A DNA stretch of 64,000 bases from Candidatus Leucobacter sulfamidivorax. Its GTDB lineage: Bacteria; Actinomycetota; Actinomycetes; Actinomycetales; Microbacteriaceae. The stretch's first letter is position 1, and each line of letters starts with the position of its first letter. The translations under genes were made by a program, and so were the position numbers. This document shows positions 42,905 through 51,366 of this stretch, in pieces. The stretch is from assembly GCA_016771945.1 (NCBI GenBank), contig QZLF01000002.1, forward strand, positions 892,105-956,104, given 5' to 3'. The notes under the pieces were generated by a model that made no database searches, was not told where the DNA came from, and saw only the letters and a list, made by a program, of their open reading frames with translations.

Positions 42905-43803
42905 CCGTACTCGACCCGCCGGCCGTCGGGAGCGGCCGCCCCGGCGGCCCGGCCCCCGGCCCGGCCTCCGCCGCCCCGCGGCGGGCCCCGCGGCGCCGCC
43001 CGAGCTGGAGCCTGATCCTGTCCATCGCGGTGCTCGCCTTCTTCGCGATCGCGGCGATCCTGCCGACCCTGCTCGCGACCCACGACCCCTTCGCCGTCGA
43101 GCTCACCCGCGCCCTCCGGCCGCCCTCATGGCAGCACTGGTTCGGCACCGACGAGTCCGGGCGCGACCTCTACAGCCGCGTCGTCCACGGTACCCGGGAG
43201 TCGCTGCTGATCGGCGTCGGCGCGGCGGCGCTCGCCCTGGTGCTCGCGATCGTGCTGGGCGGCCTCGCCGCGCTCGCCGGGCGCTTCACCTCGACCGTGG
43301 TCGACCGCTTCATCGAGATCGTCTTCGCGTTCCCTCTGCTCCTGCTCGCCCTCCTGGTCGTCGCGATCCTCGGGCCGAGCGCGATGACCGGCGTGCTCGC
43401 GATCGGGCTGAGCACGGCGCCCGGCTACGCCCGCATGGTGCGCGGCCAGATCCTCTCGGCGAAGAACGCCGGCTACGTCGAGGCGGCGCGCGCCCTCGGG
43501 CACACCCGCGCGCGGATCATCGGGCGTCACATCCTGCCCAACGCGATGCGACCCCTCGTCGCGATCTTCACGATGGCCATCGGCCAGTCCATCGTCTGGG
43601 CCTCCGGCCTGGCCTTCCTCGGCCTCGGCGTGCCGCCGCCCTCCCCGGAGTGGGGCGCGCTGCTCGACGCGGGCAGGCCCTACGTGCTGCAGGCGGGCTG
43701 GCTGACCTTCATCCCGGGCCTCGTGATCCTCGTGCTCGCGCTCGCCGCGACCATCACGGGCAAGCACATCCAGAACCGACTCGAGAACGGAGAGGGCGCA
43801 TGA
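42901..43803 (+). CDS. Dpp/Opp-type ABC permease 2 (DppC-like)
   Basis: A 300-residue permease with a Pro/Arg-rich cytoplasmic start, helices from about residue 40, and DppC motifs WFGTDESGRDLYSRVVHGTR, VEAARALGHTRARIIGRHILPN and GLAFLGLGVPPPSPEWGALL. It starts at ATG 42901 in a 4-nt overlap and ends in another 4-nt overlap with the ATPase gene, so the operon is tightly coupled. Confidence 0.9.
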   Translation: MTVLDPPAVGSGRPGGPAPGPASAAPRRAPRRRPSWSLILSIAVLAFFAIAAILPTLLATHDPFAVELTRALRPPSWQHWFGTDESGRDLYSRVVHGTRESLLIGVGAAALALVLAIVLGGLAALAGRFTSTVVDRFIEIVFAFPLLLLALLVVAILGPSAMTGVLAIGLSTAPGYARMVRGQILSAKNAGYVEAARALGHTRARIIGRHILPNAMRPLVAIFTMAIGQSIVWASGLAFLGLGVPPPSPEWGALLDAGRPYVLQAGWLTFIPGLVILVLALAATITGKHIQNRLENGEGA

Positions 43804-45587
43804 GCATCGCGCAGCAGAACACGGCGGAGCAGACCGCCGAGGAGCCGGCCATCGCGGAGCCGGCCGCCGCGGACGAGGGGGCGCCCCGCCTCGTCGTCGA
43901 CCGGCTGAGCGTGGGCTTCGAGGCCCGGGGCGTCGTCAGGCGCGTCGTGCGCGACGTCTCGTTCGAGCTCGGCGCGGGGAGATGCGTCGCGATCGTCGGG
44001 GAGTCCGGATCGGGCAAGAGCGTCACCGCGCGCACGCTCGTGGGCCTGACCGGCGCTGGGGCGGTCGTCGACGCCGGCGCGCTCCGGCTCGGCGAGCTCG
44101 ACCTCACGGCCCAGACCCCCGCGGCCTGGCGCCGGATCCGCGGGCGCCGCATCGGCTTCATCCAGCAGGACGCGCTCGTGTCGCTCGACCCGCTGCGCCG
44201 GGTGGGCGACGAGATCGGGGAGGCGCTGCGCCTGCACGGCTGGCGGGACCGCGCCTCGCGCCGGAAGAAGGTGCTCGACCTGCTCGCGAGCGTGGACGTA
44301 CCGAACCCCGAGCTGCGGGCCTCGCAGCGCCCGCACGAGCTCTCCGGCGGGCTGCGCCAACGCGCGCTCATCGCCTCGGCCATCGCGCTCGACCCCGAGA
44401 TCATCGTCGCCGACGAGCCCACCACCGCGCTCGACGTCACCGTGCAGGCCCAGGTGCTGTCGCTCCTCGCCGACATGAAGCGCCGCGGCGCCTCGATCGT
44501 GCTGATCAGCCACGACCTCGCGGTCGTCGCGCACCTCGCCGACGAGATCCTCGTCATGCGCGGCGGCGAGGTCGTCGAGCAGGGACCGGCGGAGCGGGTG
44601 CTCGGCGAGCCGCGGCACCCGTACACGCGGAGCCTGATCGACGCCGTGCCCGGCGGGCACACGCGCGGCGAGCGCCTCGCCCCGCAGTCCGAGGCGGCGC
44701 CCCGGCTCGTCCTGCACCGGCCCGGGGGCGACGCGCCCGAGCGCGACCGCGCGACGGAGCCGGTGCTGTGGGCCGAGGGACTGCGCAAGCGGTTCATCGC
44801 GGCCGACGGCACCCCCACGCACGCGGTGGACGACGTGTCGTTCGAGCTGCGCCGGGGCGAGACCCTCGGCATCGTCGGGGAGTCGGGGTCGGGCAAGAGC
44901 ACGACGGCGCGGATCGCGCTGGCCCTCGAGACCGCCGACTCCGGCGACGTGCGGCTGCTCGGCGAGCCGTGGCTGTCGGTGTCCGAGCGGCGCCGGCGCC
45001 GGCTGCGGAGCCGGATCTCGGTGGTCTACCAGGATCCGCTCAGCTCCTTCGACCCGAGGTGGGACACCGAACGCATCCTGCTCGACGCCATTCCCGCGGG
45101 CGACGGGCTCGGCCGGGCGGCGCGCGAGGAGCGCGTCCGCGAGCTGCTGGCCCGGGTCGCACTGCCCGTGGAGGTGCTCCGGCGCTCGCCGCTCCGGCTC
45201 TCCGGCGGGCAGCGCCAGCGCATCGCGATCGCGCGCGCCCTGGCGCCCTCCCCCGACGTGATCGTGCTCGACGAGGCGGTCTCGGCGCTCGACGTGTCGG
45301 TGCAGGCGCAGATCCTCGACCTGCTCGTCGAGCTCCAGGACGAGTACGGGCTGAGCTACCTCTTCATCTCGCACGACCTCGGGGTGATCCACCACATGAG
45401 CGACCGGATCCTCGTGATGCGGCGCGGCCGCGTGGTCGAGGCCGGCGACTCCGAGCAGATCTTCCGCAACCCCGGGCACCCCTACACCCGCGAGCTCGTG
45501 AGCTCGCTGCCGACCCTCGACGACATTCCGAGCCCCGGCACCCCCGTGCCCGGCATTCCCGCCCCGACGACAGGAGAACCCCGATGA
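43800..45587 (+). CDS. Fused Dpp/Opp-type ABC ATPases (DppD-DppF)
   Basis: A 595-residue fusion of two complete ATPases. Domain 1 (about 30-290) has Walker A VGESGSGKS, signature ELSGGLRQRALIASAI and Walker B IIVADEPTTALD. Domain 2 (about 325-575) has Walker A VGESGSGKST, signature LSGGQRQRIAIARAL and Walker B VIVLDEAVSALD. Both end in the PHRPYTR-like motif (HPYTRSL, HPYTREL) of oligopeptide ATPases. It drives the two permeases upstream and ends in a 4-nt overlap with the LLM gene, tying import to oxidation. Confidence 0.9.
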   Translation: MSIAQQNTAEQTAEEPAIAEPAAADEGAPRLVVDRLSVGFEARGVVRRVVRDVSFELGAGRCVAIVGESGSGKSVTARTLVGLTGAGAVVDAGALRLGELDLTAQTPAAWRRIRGRRIGFIQQDALVSLDPLRRVGDEIGEALRLHGWRDRASRRKKVLDLLASVDVPNPELRASQRPHELSGGLRQRALIASAIALDPEIIVADEPTTALDVTVQAQVLSLLADMKRRGASIVLISHDLAVVAHLADEILVMRGGEVVEQGPAERVLGEPRHPYTRSLIDAVPGGHTRGERLAPQSEAAPRLVLHRPGGDAPERDRATEPVLWAEGLRKRFIAADGTPTHAVDDVSFELRRGETLGIVGESGSGKSTTARIALALETADSGDVRLLGEPWLSVSERRRRRLRSRISVVYQDPLSSFDPRWDTERILLDAIPAGDGLGRAAREERVRELLARVALPVEVLRRSPLRLSGGQRQRIAIARALAPSPDVIVLDEAVSALDVSVQAQILDLLVELQDEYGLSYLFISHDLGVIHHMSDRILVMRRGRVVEAGDSEQIFRNPGHPYTRELVSSLPTLDDIPSPGTPVPGIPAPTTGEPR

Positions 45588-46954
45588 GCAGCCCCCGACG
45601 ACCGCTCCACTTCAACGCGTTCGTGATGAACACGAACTCCCACATCCAGCACGGCCACTGGCGCCGGCCCGACGCCGAGCAGGTCGACTTCGAGGATGTG
45701 GACGTCTGGATCGACCTCGCCCGCGTCCTGGAGGAGGCGAAGTTCGACGCGATGTTCTTCGCCGACGTCACGGGCCTCTACGGCGACGCCGACGCCGACT
45801 TCGAGGTGTACGCCCGGCACGGCCTGCAGATCCCGAGCAACGACCCCACGGTGCTGCTCGGCGCGCTCGCCGTCTCGACGCAGCACATCGGGCTGGCGCT
45901 GACCTCCAACGTGGTGCAGAACCACCCGTTCAACTTCGCGCGCCAGGTGTCGACCCTCGACCACATCTCGCGCGGCCGGATCGCCTGGAACATCGTCACC
46001 GGCATGCAGGACAACGGGGCGCGCAACTTCGGCCTCTCCCGCCTCGTCGACCACACCGAGCGCTACCGCTGGGCCGAGGAGTACGTCGACGTCGCCTACA
46101 AGCTGTGGGAGGGCTCCTGGGACGACGGCGCGCTGCTCAAGGACAAGGAGCGCGGCGTGTACGCCGACGTCTCCAAGATCCACAAGATCAACCACGAGAG
46201 CGAGCGCTACCGGGTCGAGGGCCCGCACCTGCCCTCGCCCTCGCAGCAGCGCACGCCGCTGCTGTTCCAGGCGGGATCCTCCGTCTCGGGCCGGCGCTTC
46301 GCGGCGGCGCATGCCGAGGCCACGTTCATCATCGCCCCGAGCCCCGAGATCGCCCGGCAGCAGATCGACGAGACGCGCGCCCTCGCCGTCGAGTTCGGGC
46401 GCGAGCCGCACGACATCAAGTTCTTCCAGGGACTAAGCTTCGTCATCGGCGACACCGAGGCGGAGGCGCAGGCGCGGGCCGAGGAGTACGACCGCTGGTC
46501 GAGCGCCGAGGGCTACCTCGCGCACATGGCCATCGTCGACCCGGAGGGACGCGTCTACCCGCCCGAGACCGCGCTCAAGGACATCGACACGAACACCGCC
46601 CGGGGCTTCCTCGAGTGGACCCGTCGCGCGATCACCGACCGCGAGCCCCTGGTCGAGGATCTCGGCAACCGGCTGACCCGCAACAGCCGCATCGTCGGCA
46701 CCCCCGAGCAGATCGCCGACGCGCTGGAGGTCTGGCAGGAGGCGGGCGTCGACGGCATCAACGTCGTGAACTGGGTCATCCCGGGATCGTTCGAGGAGTT
46801 CGCCGAGAAGGTGCTGCCCGTGCTGCGCGAGCGCGGCCTCGCGCAGCACGAGTACGCGCCGGGGCCGCTCAGGCAGAAGCTCTTCGGCGCTCCGCTGCTG
46901 AACGAGCGGCACCCGGCGGCGCGGTACCGCGGGGCCTTCGCGACGGCCGGCTGA
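45584..46954 (+). CDS. NtaA/SnaA/DszA-family FMN-dependent monooxygenase
   Basis: A 456-residue LLM enzyme with FNAFVMNTNSHIQHGHWRRP, FFADVTGLYGDADADFEVYA, ARQVSTLDHISRGRIAWNIVTG, LWEGSWDDGALLKDKERGVY and PSQQRTPLLFQAGSSVSGRR. Start ATG 45584 overlaps the ATPase stop by 4 nt, making it the fifth gene of the importer operon; its substrate is therefore probably the imported compound. NtaA itself attacks an iminoacetate chelate, and DszA a cyclic sulfone; both types remain possible. Confidence 0.86.
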   Translation: MSSPRRPLHFNAFVMNTNSHIQHGHWRRPDAEQVDFEDVDVWIDLARVLEEAKFDAMFFADVTGLYGDADADFEVYARHGLQIPSNDPTVLLGALAVSTQHIGLALTSNVVQNHPFNFARQVSTLDHISRGRIAWNIVTGMQDNGARNFGLSRLVDHTERYRWAEEYVDVAYKLWEGSWDDGALLKDKERGVYADVSKIHKINHESERYRVEGPHLPSPSQQRTPLLFQAGSSVSGRRFAAAHAEATFIIAPSPEIARQQIDETRALAVEFGREPHDIKFFQGLSFVIGDTEAEAQARAEEYDRWSSAEGYLAHMAIVDPEGRVYPPETALKDIDTNTARGFLEWTRRAITDREPLVEDLGNRLTRNSRIVGTPEQIADALEVWQEAGVDGINVVNWVIPGSFEEFAEKVLPVLRERGLAQHEYAPGPLRQKLFGAPLLNERHPAARYRGAFATAG

Positions 46955-46960
46955 GCGCGG

Positions 46961-48181
46961 CTACCCGGCGAACAGGGTCTCGCCGAGCATGCCGCCGGCG
47001 CGGAAGCCCGGGAGGATCGCGAAGACCGCGGACCCCGTATGGGTGATCCAGGTGTTCAGCAGATCGGCCTCGTCGAGGCGCCGCTGGATCGGCACGAACT
47101 GGGAGCGCGGATCGCGCTGGTAGCAGCCGAAGAGCAGCCCGGCCTCGTGCCCGTCGTCGTAGTTCACGGCGCGGCGCAGGATCCGCTCGGAGGGGTCCTC
47201 CGAGCGCGCCCGCCTGATGTGCGCCGCCGCGGGGATGACGGAGAGGCCCAGCCCGTTCCGGGCCTCGAAGTCGGGCGGGGTGCGCTCGCCGCCGCCCGTG
47301 AGCGGCGCGCCGTCGGAGAGCCGGCGACCGATGCTCAGCTCGCGGCCGGGGCGGTCCACCGTGTCCCAGGTGTCGAGCTCCATGCGGATCCGGCGCAGCA
47401 CGAAGGCGCTGCCGCCCGCGAGCCAGCCGGCCTCCGGCCCCAGCCAGACGAGCGAGTCGAAGCCCTCCTCCTCGGGGCTCGGGTTGGTGGTGCCGTCCAC
47501 CTGTCCCATGAGGTTGCGCATCGTGGTGTCCTCGGCCTCGGATCCGCGCGCCTGGCGGAAGCCCTGCTGCACCCACAGTCGCTCGGCGAAGCTCGCGAGG
47601 TCCCGGTCGAGCATGCGCGCGGCGTGGGCGAGGGGGAGCGGATCGTCGGCCTGCACCGCGAGCAGCAGCTCGCCGCCGTCGAAGCCCGCGCCGAGCCGGT
47701 CGCGATCGAAGGCGGGCAGCGGGGCGAGCCATTCCGGTCGCAGCGCGGGGCTCACCCGGTCGACGAGGCCCGGCCCCGCGCCCACGGTGATCGCGAGGCG
47801 CGAGGGACGGGCGGCGAGCTCGGGCTCGGGGTCGGCGAGCGGCCCCCGCCCGGAGGTCAGTCCCTCGATGTCGCCCGTGAGGATGCGGAACATGCGCCGC
47901 AGGGCATCCGCGTCGACCTCGGGTCGCAACGCGTATGCCGAATAGCGAATGTGCGCCCCGGGCATTGTGACGATGCCCGCCTGGTGCTCGCCGTGGCAGG
48001 GCAGGGACTCGCCGCCGAAGCCGGACAGCGCGCGCTCCTCGCCGCCGGGCGCCGCGGTGCCGAGGGCCGAGACGCCGAGCGCGCCGCCGACCCCGAGCAC
48101 GGCGCCGACCCCGAGCCCCGCCGCGCCCCCGGTGAGGAGGGCGCGGCGGGAGAGGCGGGTCTCAGTGTTCCGCGCGCTCAT
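46961..48181 (-). CDS. Dyp-type haem peroxidase, Tat-exported (EfeB-like)
   Basis: A 406-residue dye-decolourising peroxidase. A twin-arginine signal (LSRRALLTGGAAGLGVG) sends it folded across the membrane. GQVDGTTNPS is the catalytic GxxDG motif, HIRRARSEDPSERILRRAV carries the proximal haem histidine, and GLLFGCYQRDPRSQFVPIQRRL is a typical late segment. EfeB normally follows efeU/efeO for iron uptake. Those are absent, and the gene instead overlaps a copper chaperone gene by 20 nt, so a role in copper/oxidant defence or lignin-like phenol oxidation is possible. Confidence 0.87.
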   Translation of the reverse strand: MSARNTETRLSRRALLTGGAAGLGVGAVLGVGGALGVSALGTAAPGGEERALSGFGGESLPCHGEHQAGIVTMPGAHIRYSAYALRPEVDADALRRMFRILTGDIEGLTSGRGPLADPEPELAARPSRLAITVGAGPGLVDRVSPALRPEWLAPLPAFDRDRLGAGFDGGELLLAVQADDPLPLAHAARMLDRDLASFAERLWVQQGFRQARGSEAEDTTMRNLMGQVDGTTNPSPEEEGFDSLVWLGPEAGWLAGGSAFVLRRIRMELDTWDTVDRPGRELSIGRRLSDGAPLTGGGERTPPDFEARNGLGLSVIPAAAHIRRARSEDPSERILRRAVNYDDGHEAGLLFGCYQRDPRSQFVPIQRRLDEADLLNTWITHTGSAVFAILPGFRAGGMLGETLFAG

Positions 48182-48713
48182 CGTGATCCGCGTGGGCCGA
48201 TCCGTCGTCGTACTCCTCGTTCGCGCCCGAGTAGTCCTTGACGAGCACGGCGAGGTGCACCGAGGTGCCGTCGTCGAAACGCACGGTCACCTCCACCTCG
48301 TCGCCGGCGAGCAGTTCCCGGGTGAGGCCCATGAGCATGATGTGGTTGGCGCCGGGCGCCAGCTCGAGGGCCCCGCCCGCGGGGATCGAGGTGGGGCCCT
48401 CGATCTCGCGCATGACGCCGTCTGCGGTGACCTCGTGCAGCTCGATCATCTCGGCCGCGTCGCTCTCGACCCCCGTGATCACGAGATCGTGGTCGCCGTG
48501 GTTCTCGAGCGTGCCGAAGAGCCCCGTCATGCCGCCGGTCTCGGCGGCCTTCGCCCAGCCGTCCGCGATCGTCACCTGGCTGTGCGCGTGCTCCTGGGAC
48601 TCGCCGGAGGAGCCTCCGGTCGCCGGGCTCCCGCCCTCCGCGGCGGTGCAGCCCGTCAGCAGCGGGGCCGCGACGGCGAGCGCGGCGAGCGCCGCGAGCG
48701 CGGTGCGGCGCAT
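48162..48713 (-). CDS. PCu(A)C-type copper chaperone lipoprotein
   Basis: A 183-residue extracytoplasmic copper chaperone that delivers Cu(I), typically to cytochrome oxidase. Signal peptide and lipobox LLTGC (Cys about 22) are followed by the PCu(A)C fold with LHEVTADGVMREIEG and GANHIMLMGL, the Met/His copper motif (M-X22-H-X-M). The C-terminus is rich in His and acidic residues (DGSAHADHDERAEH), adding metal sites. Its ATG shares one base with the CopC stop and its end overlaps the peroxidase start, so the three genes are one operon. Confidence 0.88.
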   Translation of the reverse strand: MRRTALAALAALAVAAPLLTGCTAAEGGSPATGGSSGESQEHAHSQVTIADGWAKAAETGGMTGLFGTLENHGDHDLVITGVESDAAEMIELHEVTADGVMREIEGPTSIPAGGALELAPGANHIMLMGLTRELLAGDEVEVTVRFDDGTSVHLAVLVKDYSGANEEYDDGSAHADHDERAEH

Positions 48714-49549
48714 CACAGCTTCCCGCCGTCGTCGGGGTCGCCCGCGCCCGCTGCGCCCTCGTCGGCGCCTTTGACAGCGCCTTCGTCCGCGCCCGCGTTC
48801 GCCTCGGCCGCGGCCTCCTCGAAGGCGCGCCGACGGCGCCCGGTGCCGACGACCACGGCGGCGACCGCCGCGATCGCGGCGATCGCGACCACCGCGACGA
48901 TGACCACGGTGACGACGGGGGAGTCGCCGTTCTCCGCGACGGTCTCGGCGGTCTCCTGCGCGTCCTCGGAGTGGTCGTGGCCGTCCTCGGCGTGCTCCTC
49001 GTCGGAGTGGCCGTCGTCGGCGTGCTCGTGCTCCTCCTCGCCCGCCGGGCCGGCGGTCGCGGTGCCGTCCGCCGCGGAGAGGATGGTCAACTCGCCGGAG
49101 ATGGGGTGCCCGTCGCTCGAGACCACGCGCCAGGCGACGGCCAGGTTCCCCTCGGGGAGCGGGTGCTTCAGCGGCTGGGTCACGTCGCGGCCGGAGATCA
49201 CCGGGGCGCCGTCGGTGAGGTCCTCGCCGCCCGGTCCCGTGATGGCGATCTCGGTGCCGACGTCCATGATCTCGTTGCTGAAGTGCAGGGCCAGGGCGAT
49301 CGCCCGGCCGTCGGAGACGTCGGCCTCGACCGAGTACCCGACGAGCTCGTCGTGGGCGAGGGCGGGGGAGGACCCGGCGAACAGCCCGGCGAGGCCGAGC
49401 AGGGCGGCCGCGGCGATGGCGGCCGTTCGGCGGATGCCGCGTGGGCGTGAGCCGGCCTCGCGGGGAGTGCGGGGGGTGCGGATGGTGCGGATAGTGCGGG
49501 TGCTGTCTTCGTCGCGCGCGACAGCGTGCGCGTGTGCGTATGCGTGCAT
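48713..49549 (-). CDS. CopC-domain copper-binding protein with C-terminal membrane anchor
   Basis: A 278-residue exported CopC/YcnJ-type protein. A signal sequence ends ALAHDELVGYSVEAD, leaving a His at the mature N-terminus as a Cu(II) ligand; SSDGHPISGE supplies another. The CopC domain spans about 65-160. A His/Asp/Glu-rich linker (HEHADDGHSDEEHAEDGH) and one transmembrane helix (VVIVAVVAIAAIAAVAAVVV) follow. The first 40 residues before the signal core are unusually long and His-rich (MHAYAHAHA), so a later start is possible. Confidence 0.82.
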   Translation of the reverse strand: MHAYAHAHAVARDEDSTRTIRTIRTPRTPREAGSRPRGIRRTAAIAAAALLGLAGLFAGSSPALAHDELVGYSVEADVSDGRAIALALHFSNEIMDVGTEIAITGPGGEDLTDGAPVISGRDVTQPLKHPLPEGNLAVAWRVVSSDGHPISGELTILSAADGTATAGPAGEEEHEHADDGHSDEEHAEDGHDHSEDAQETAETVAENGDSPVVTVVIVAVVAIAAIAAVAAVVVGTGRRRRAFEEAAAEANAGADEGAVKGADEGAAGAGDPDDGGKL

Positions 49550-49615
49550 GAGCGTCTTTCTCTCGGCCCGGGGTCGCCGGGACGGCTGCGATGCCGCCGA
49601 GAGTGCGCCCGGCGG

Positions 49616-50230
49616 CTAGGTGATGGGAGCGAGGGAGCGGGGCGGGCCCCGATGGCTGATCGCCGAGAGGATCGCAAGTGAGACGCGCGAGCGAGCGGGG
49701 GCCGCAGCGGGGCGGATCGCCGCGCGCTCGGGCGCCGAGACCGCGCGCGGCAGAGCGAACGGCAGGGCCCGGCCGATCAGGCGTGCGAGACCGAGCGCCG
49801 CGCGCTCGCCGCGGTGCAGCAGTGCGATGGTGAGGATCGCGGCGGCCGCGTGCGCGACCCACATGGCCGTGCCCGCGGTGCCCGCGTCCGCCACTGCGGA
49901 CGGGGCGAAGGCGAGGCCCCCGAGATGCGCGAGGTGCGGGTTCGCCGTGCCGGCTGCGGCGCCGGCGGTACCCGCAGTGCCCGCGGCGGCGCCGAGCACC
50001 GAGAAGCACCAGTGGTAGAGCAGCTGGCTCGCGGTCACGGCGAGTCCGAGGCGCCAGAGGGAGCCGAGCCGGCCCGCGAGCGCGACGCAGACGGGCAGCG
50101 CGAGCACCCCGGCGACGAGCATCGCGAAGGGCGCGGCCTCGCCGCCGCCCAGCGCGTGGGAGGCCGCCGCGAAGAGCGTCGCGATGAGCGCACCGGCGGT
50201 GCCTCGCGCGGTGCGCGTCGCGCGACTCAT
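49616..50230 (-). CDS. Conserved membrane protein of the copC cluster
   Basis: A 204-residue hydrophobic protein with about five membrane helices (GALIATLFAAASHALGGG onward) and scattered His residues, including NPHLAHLGG and MWVAHAAAAILTI. Proteins of this kind often accompany copC and PCu(A)C genes in actinobacteria; function unknown, perhaps copper transfer across the membrane. Start ATG 50230. It is the first gene of the copper operon, and its start sits exactly where the upstream LysR gene should end. Confidence 0.65.
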   Translation of the reverse strand: MSRATRTARGTAGALIATLFAAASHALGGGEAAPFAMLVAGVLALPVCVALAGRLGSLWRLGLAVTASQLLYHWCFSVLGAAAGTAGTAGAAAGTANPHLAHLGGLAFAPSAVADAGTAGTAMWVAHAAAAILTIALLHRGERAALGLARLIGRALPFALPRAVSAPERAAIRPAAAPARSRVSLAILSAISHRGPPRSLAPIT

Positions 50231-51167
50231 CGGGTGCTGCTCGGCCGTCGTGCGAGAGCTGCGCGTGGGGGACGAGATGCAGGTGGCTCCGCGCGATGCG
50301 CACCGCGGTTTCCGCAAGGGCCGCCGCTGCCGGGTTGAAGCCCGATGCGCGGTAGGCGACTGCGACTGGCGAGAGCGTGGGGTGGGCGGCCTTGACAGCG
50401 CGCACCCCGGGGTGGGGCCGCAGTCGCTGCACGGACGCCGGGAGCACACCGGAGAGTTTCCGGTACGAGACCGCTGCCGCGAACTCGCCCTCGCTCCGTG
50501 CGTACGCCCCGATCTTCGGCGCCTTGCCGGCGCGGGGATCGGAGAGGAGCCAGAACGCGCCCCATGGGCCCGGAATACTGGGAGGCAGAGTCACCCAGGG
50601 ATCCTCGAAGATCTCCGAGACGTCCGCCGATTCGAACCGCTCGAGCCGGTGTCCCTTCCAGACCACCAGATCCATCGGCTCGGCGAAGAGCCGGATGATC
50701 TTCAGCTCCGGCAGATCTACGGGTGCCCGAAGGAACGCGATGTCGTACTCCCCGGAGAGCAGCGGTTCGATGCCGCGTGAGAAATCGGCGTCGCGGACCT
50801 GCAGCGTCGTCGTGGGGTGCTGCTCGGTGAAGGCCTGCAGCACGGGATGGGTGAGTTCGGCGAGGCCGTTGCCGTAGAGGCCGAGCCGGAGGAGACGTTC
50901 GGACGCGGCGTTGAGCGAATGCGCGGCGTAGGAGAACTCGTCCGCGGCGGCGAGCAGTTCGCGCGCCCGCTTGAGCAGCTGGGCGCCGTCCGCGGAGAGC
51001 TTCACCCCCTGCCTGTCGCGGTGGAAGAGCCGAACGCCGAGTTCCTGCTCGAAGCCCGCGATCGACCGCGTGAGCGCCGGCTGCGTCAGGTGGAGCCGTT
51101 CTCCCGCGATCCGGAAGTTGAGTGTGTCCGCAACGGCGACGAAGTGTCGCAGCTTTCGAATCTCCAT
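50227..51167 (-). CDS. LysR-family regulator of the aromatic block (3' end disrupted)
   Basis: About 305 residues of LysR homology: winged helix EIRKLRHFVAVADTLNFRIA and HLTQPALTRSIAGFEQELGV, then effector domain (about 90-300) with LRLGLYGNGLAELTHPVL. Start 51167 follows GGGAGGG. After the family end (about 50250) the frame has no stop and stays open to 48162. A TGA at 50227-50229, one frame away, would overlap the next start as ATGA. A one-base change or a recombination junction therefore seems to have removed the original stop; the end given is the likely ancestral one. It is divergent from the hydroxylase operon it probably controls. Confidence 0.72.
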
Positions 51168-51220
51168 CTCGTCCAGCCCTCCCAACGGTTGGTGCGTCAT
51201 TGCATTCAGCGGCGACGAGG

Positions 51221-51253
51221 TCTCATCAGGATACTCATGATCGCGACTCATGA
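51221..51253. promoter_or_regulatory. Triple CTCAT repeat in the LysR-hydroxylase control region
   Basis: TCTCATCA (51221-51228), ACTCATGA (51233-51240) and ACTCATGA (51246-51253) recur every 12-13 bases, about 110-145 nt upstream of the hydroxylase start. CTCATGAG is itself palindromic. This is the expected place for a LysR binding site. The rest of the 199-bp divergent region has no gene. Confidence 0.45.
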
Positions 51254-51366
51254 GGAGGTGCGCGTTCAGCATTGGACGCTCCGGTCTCACCCGGGCATCG
51301 TTGCAGGTGCAGCGAGACCGCCGCGGGATCGCCCGATGAACAGCGTGCTCAGGAGGAGATACACCC

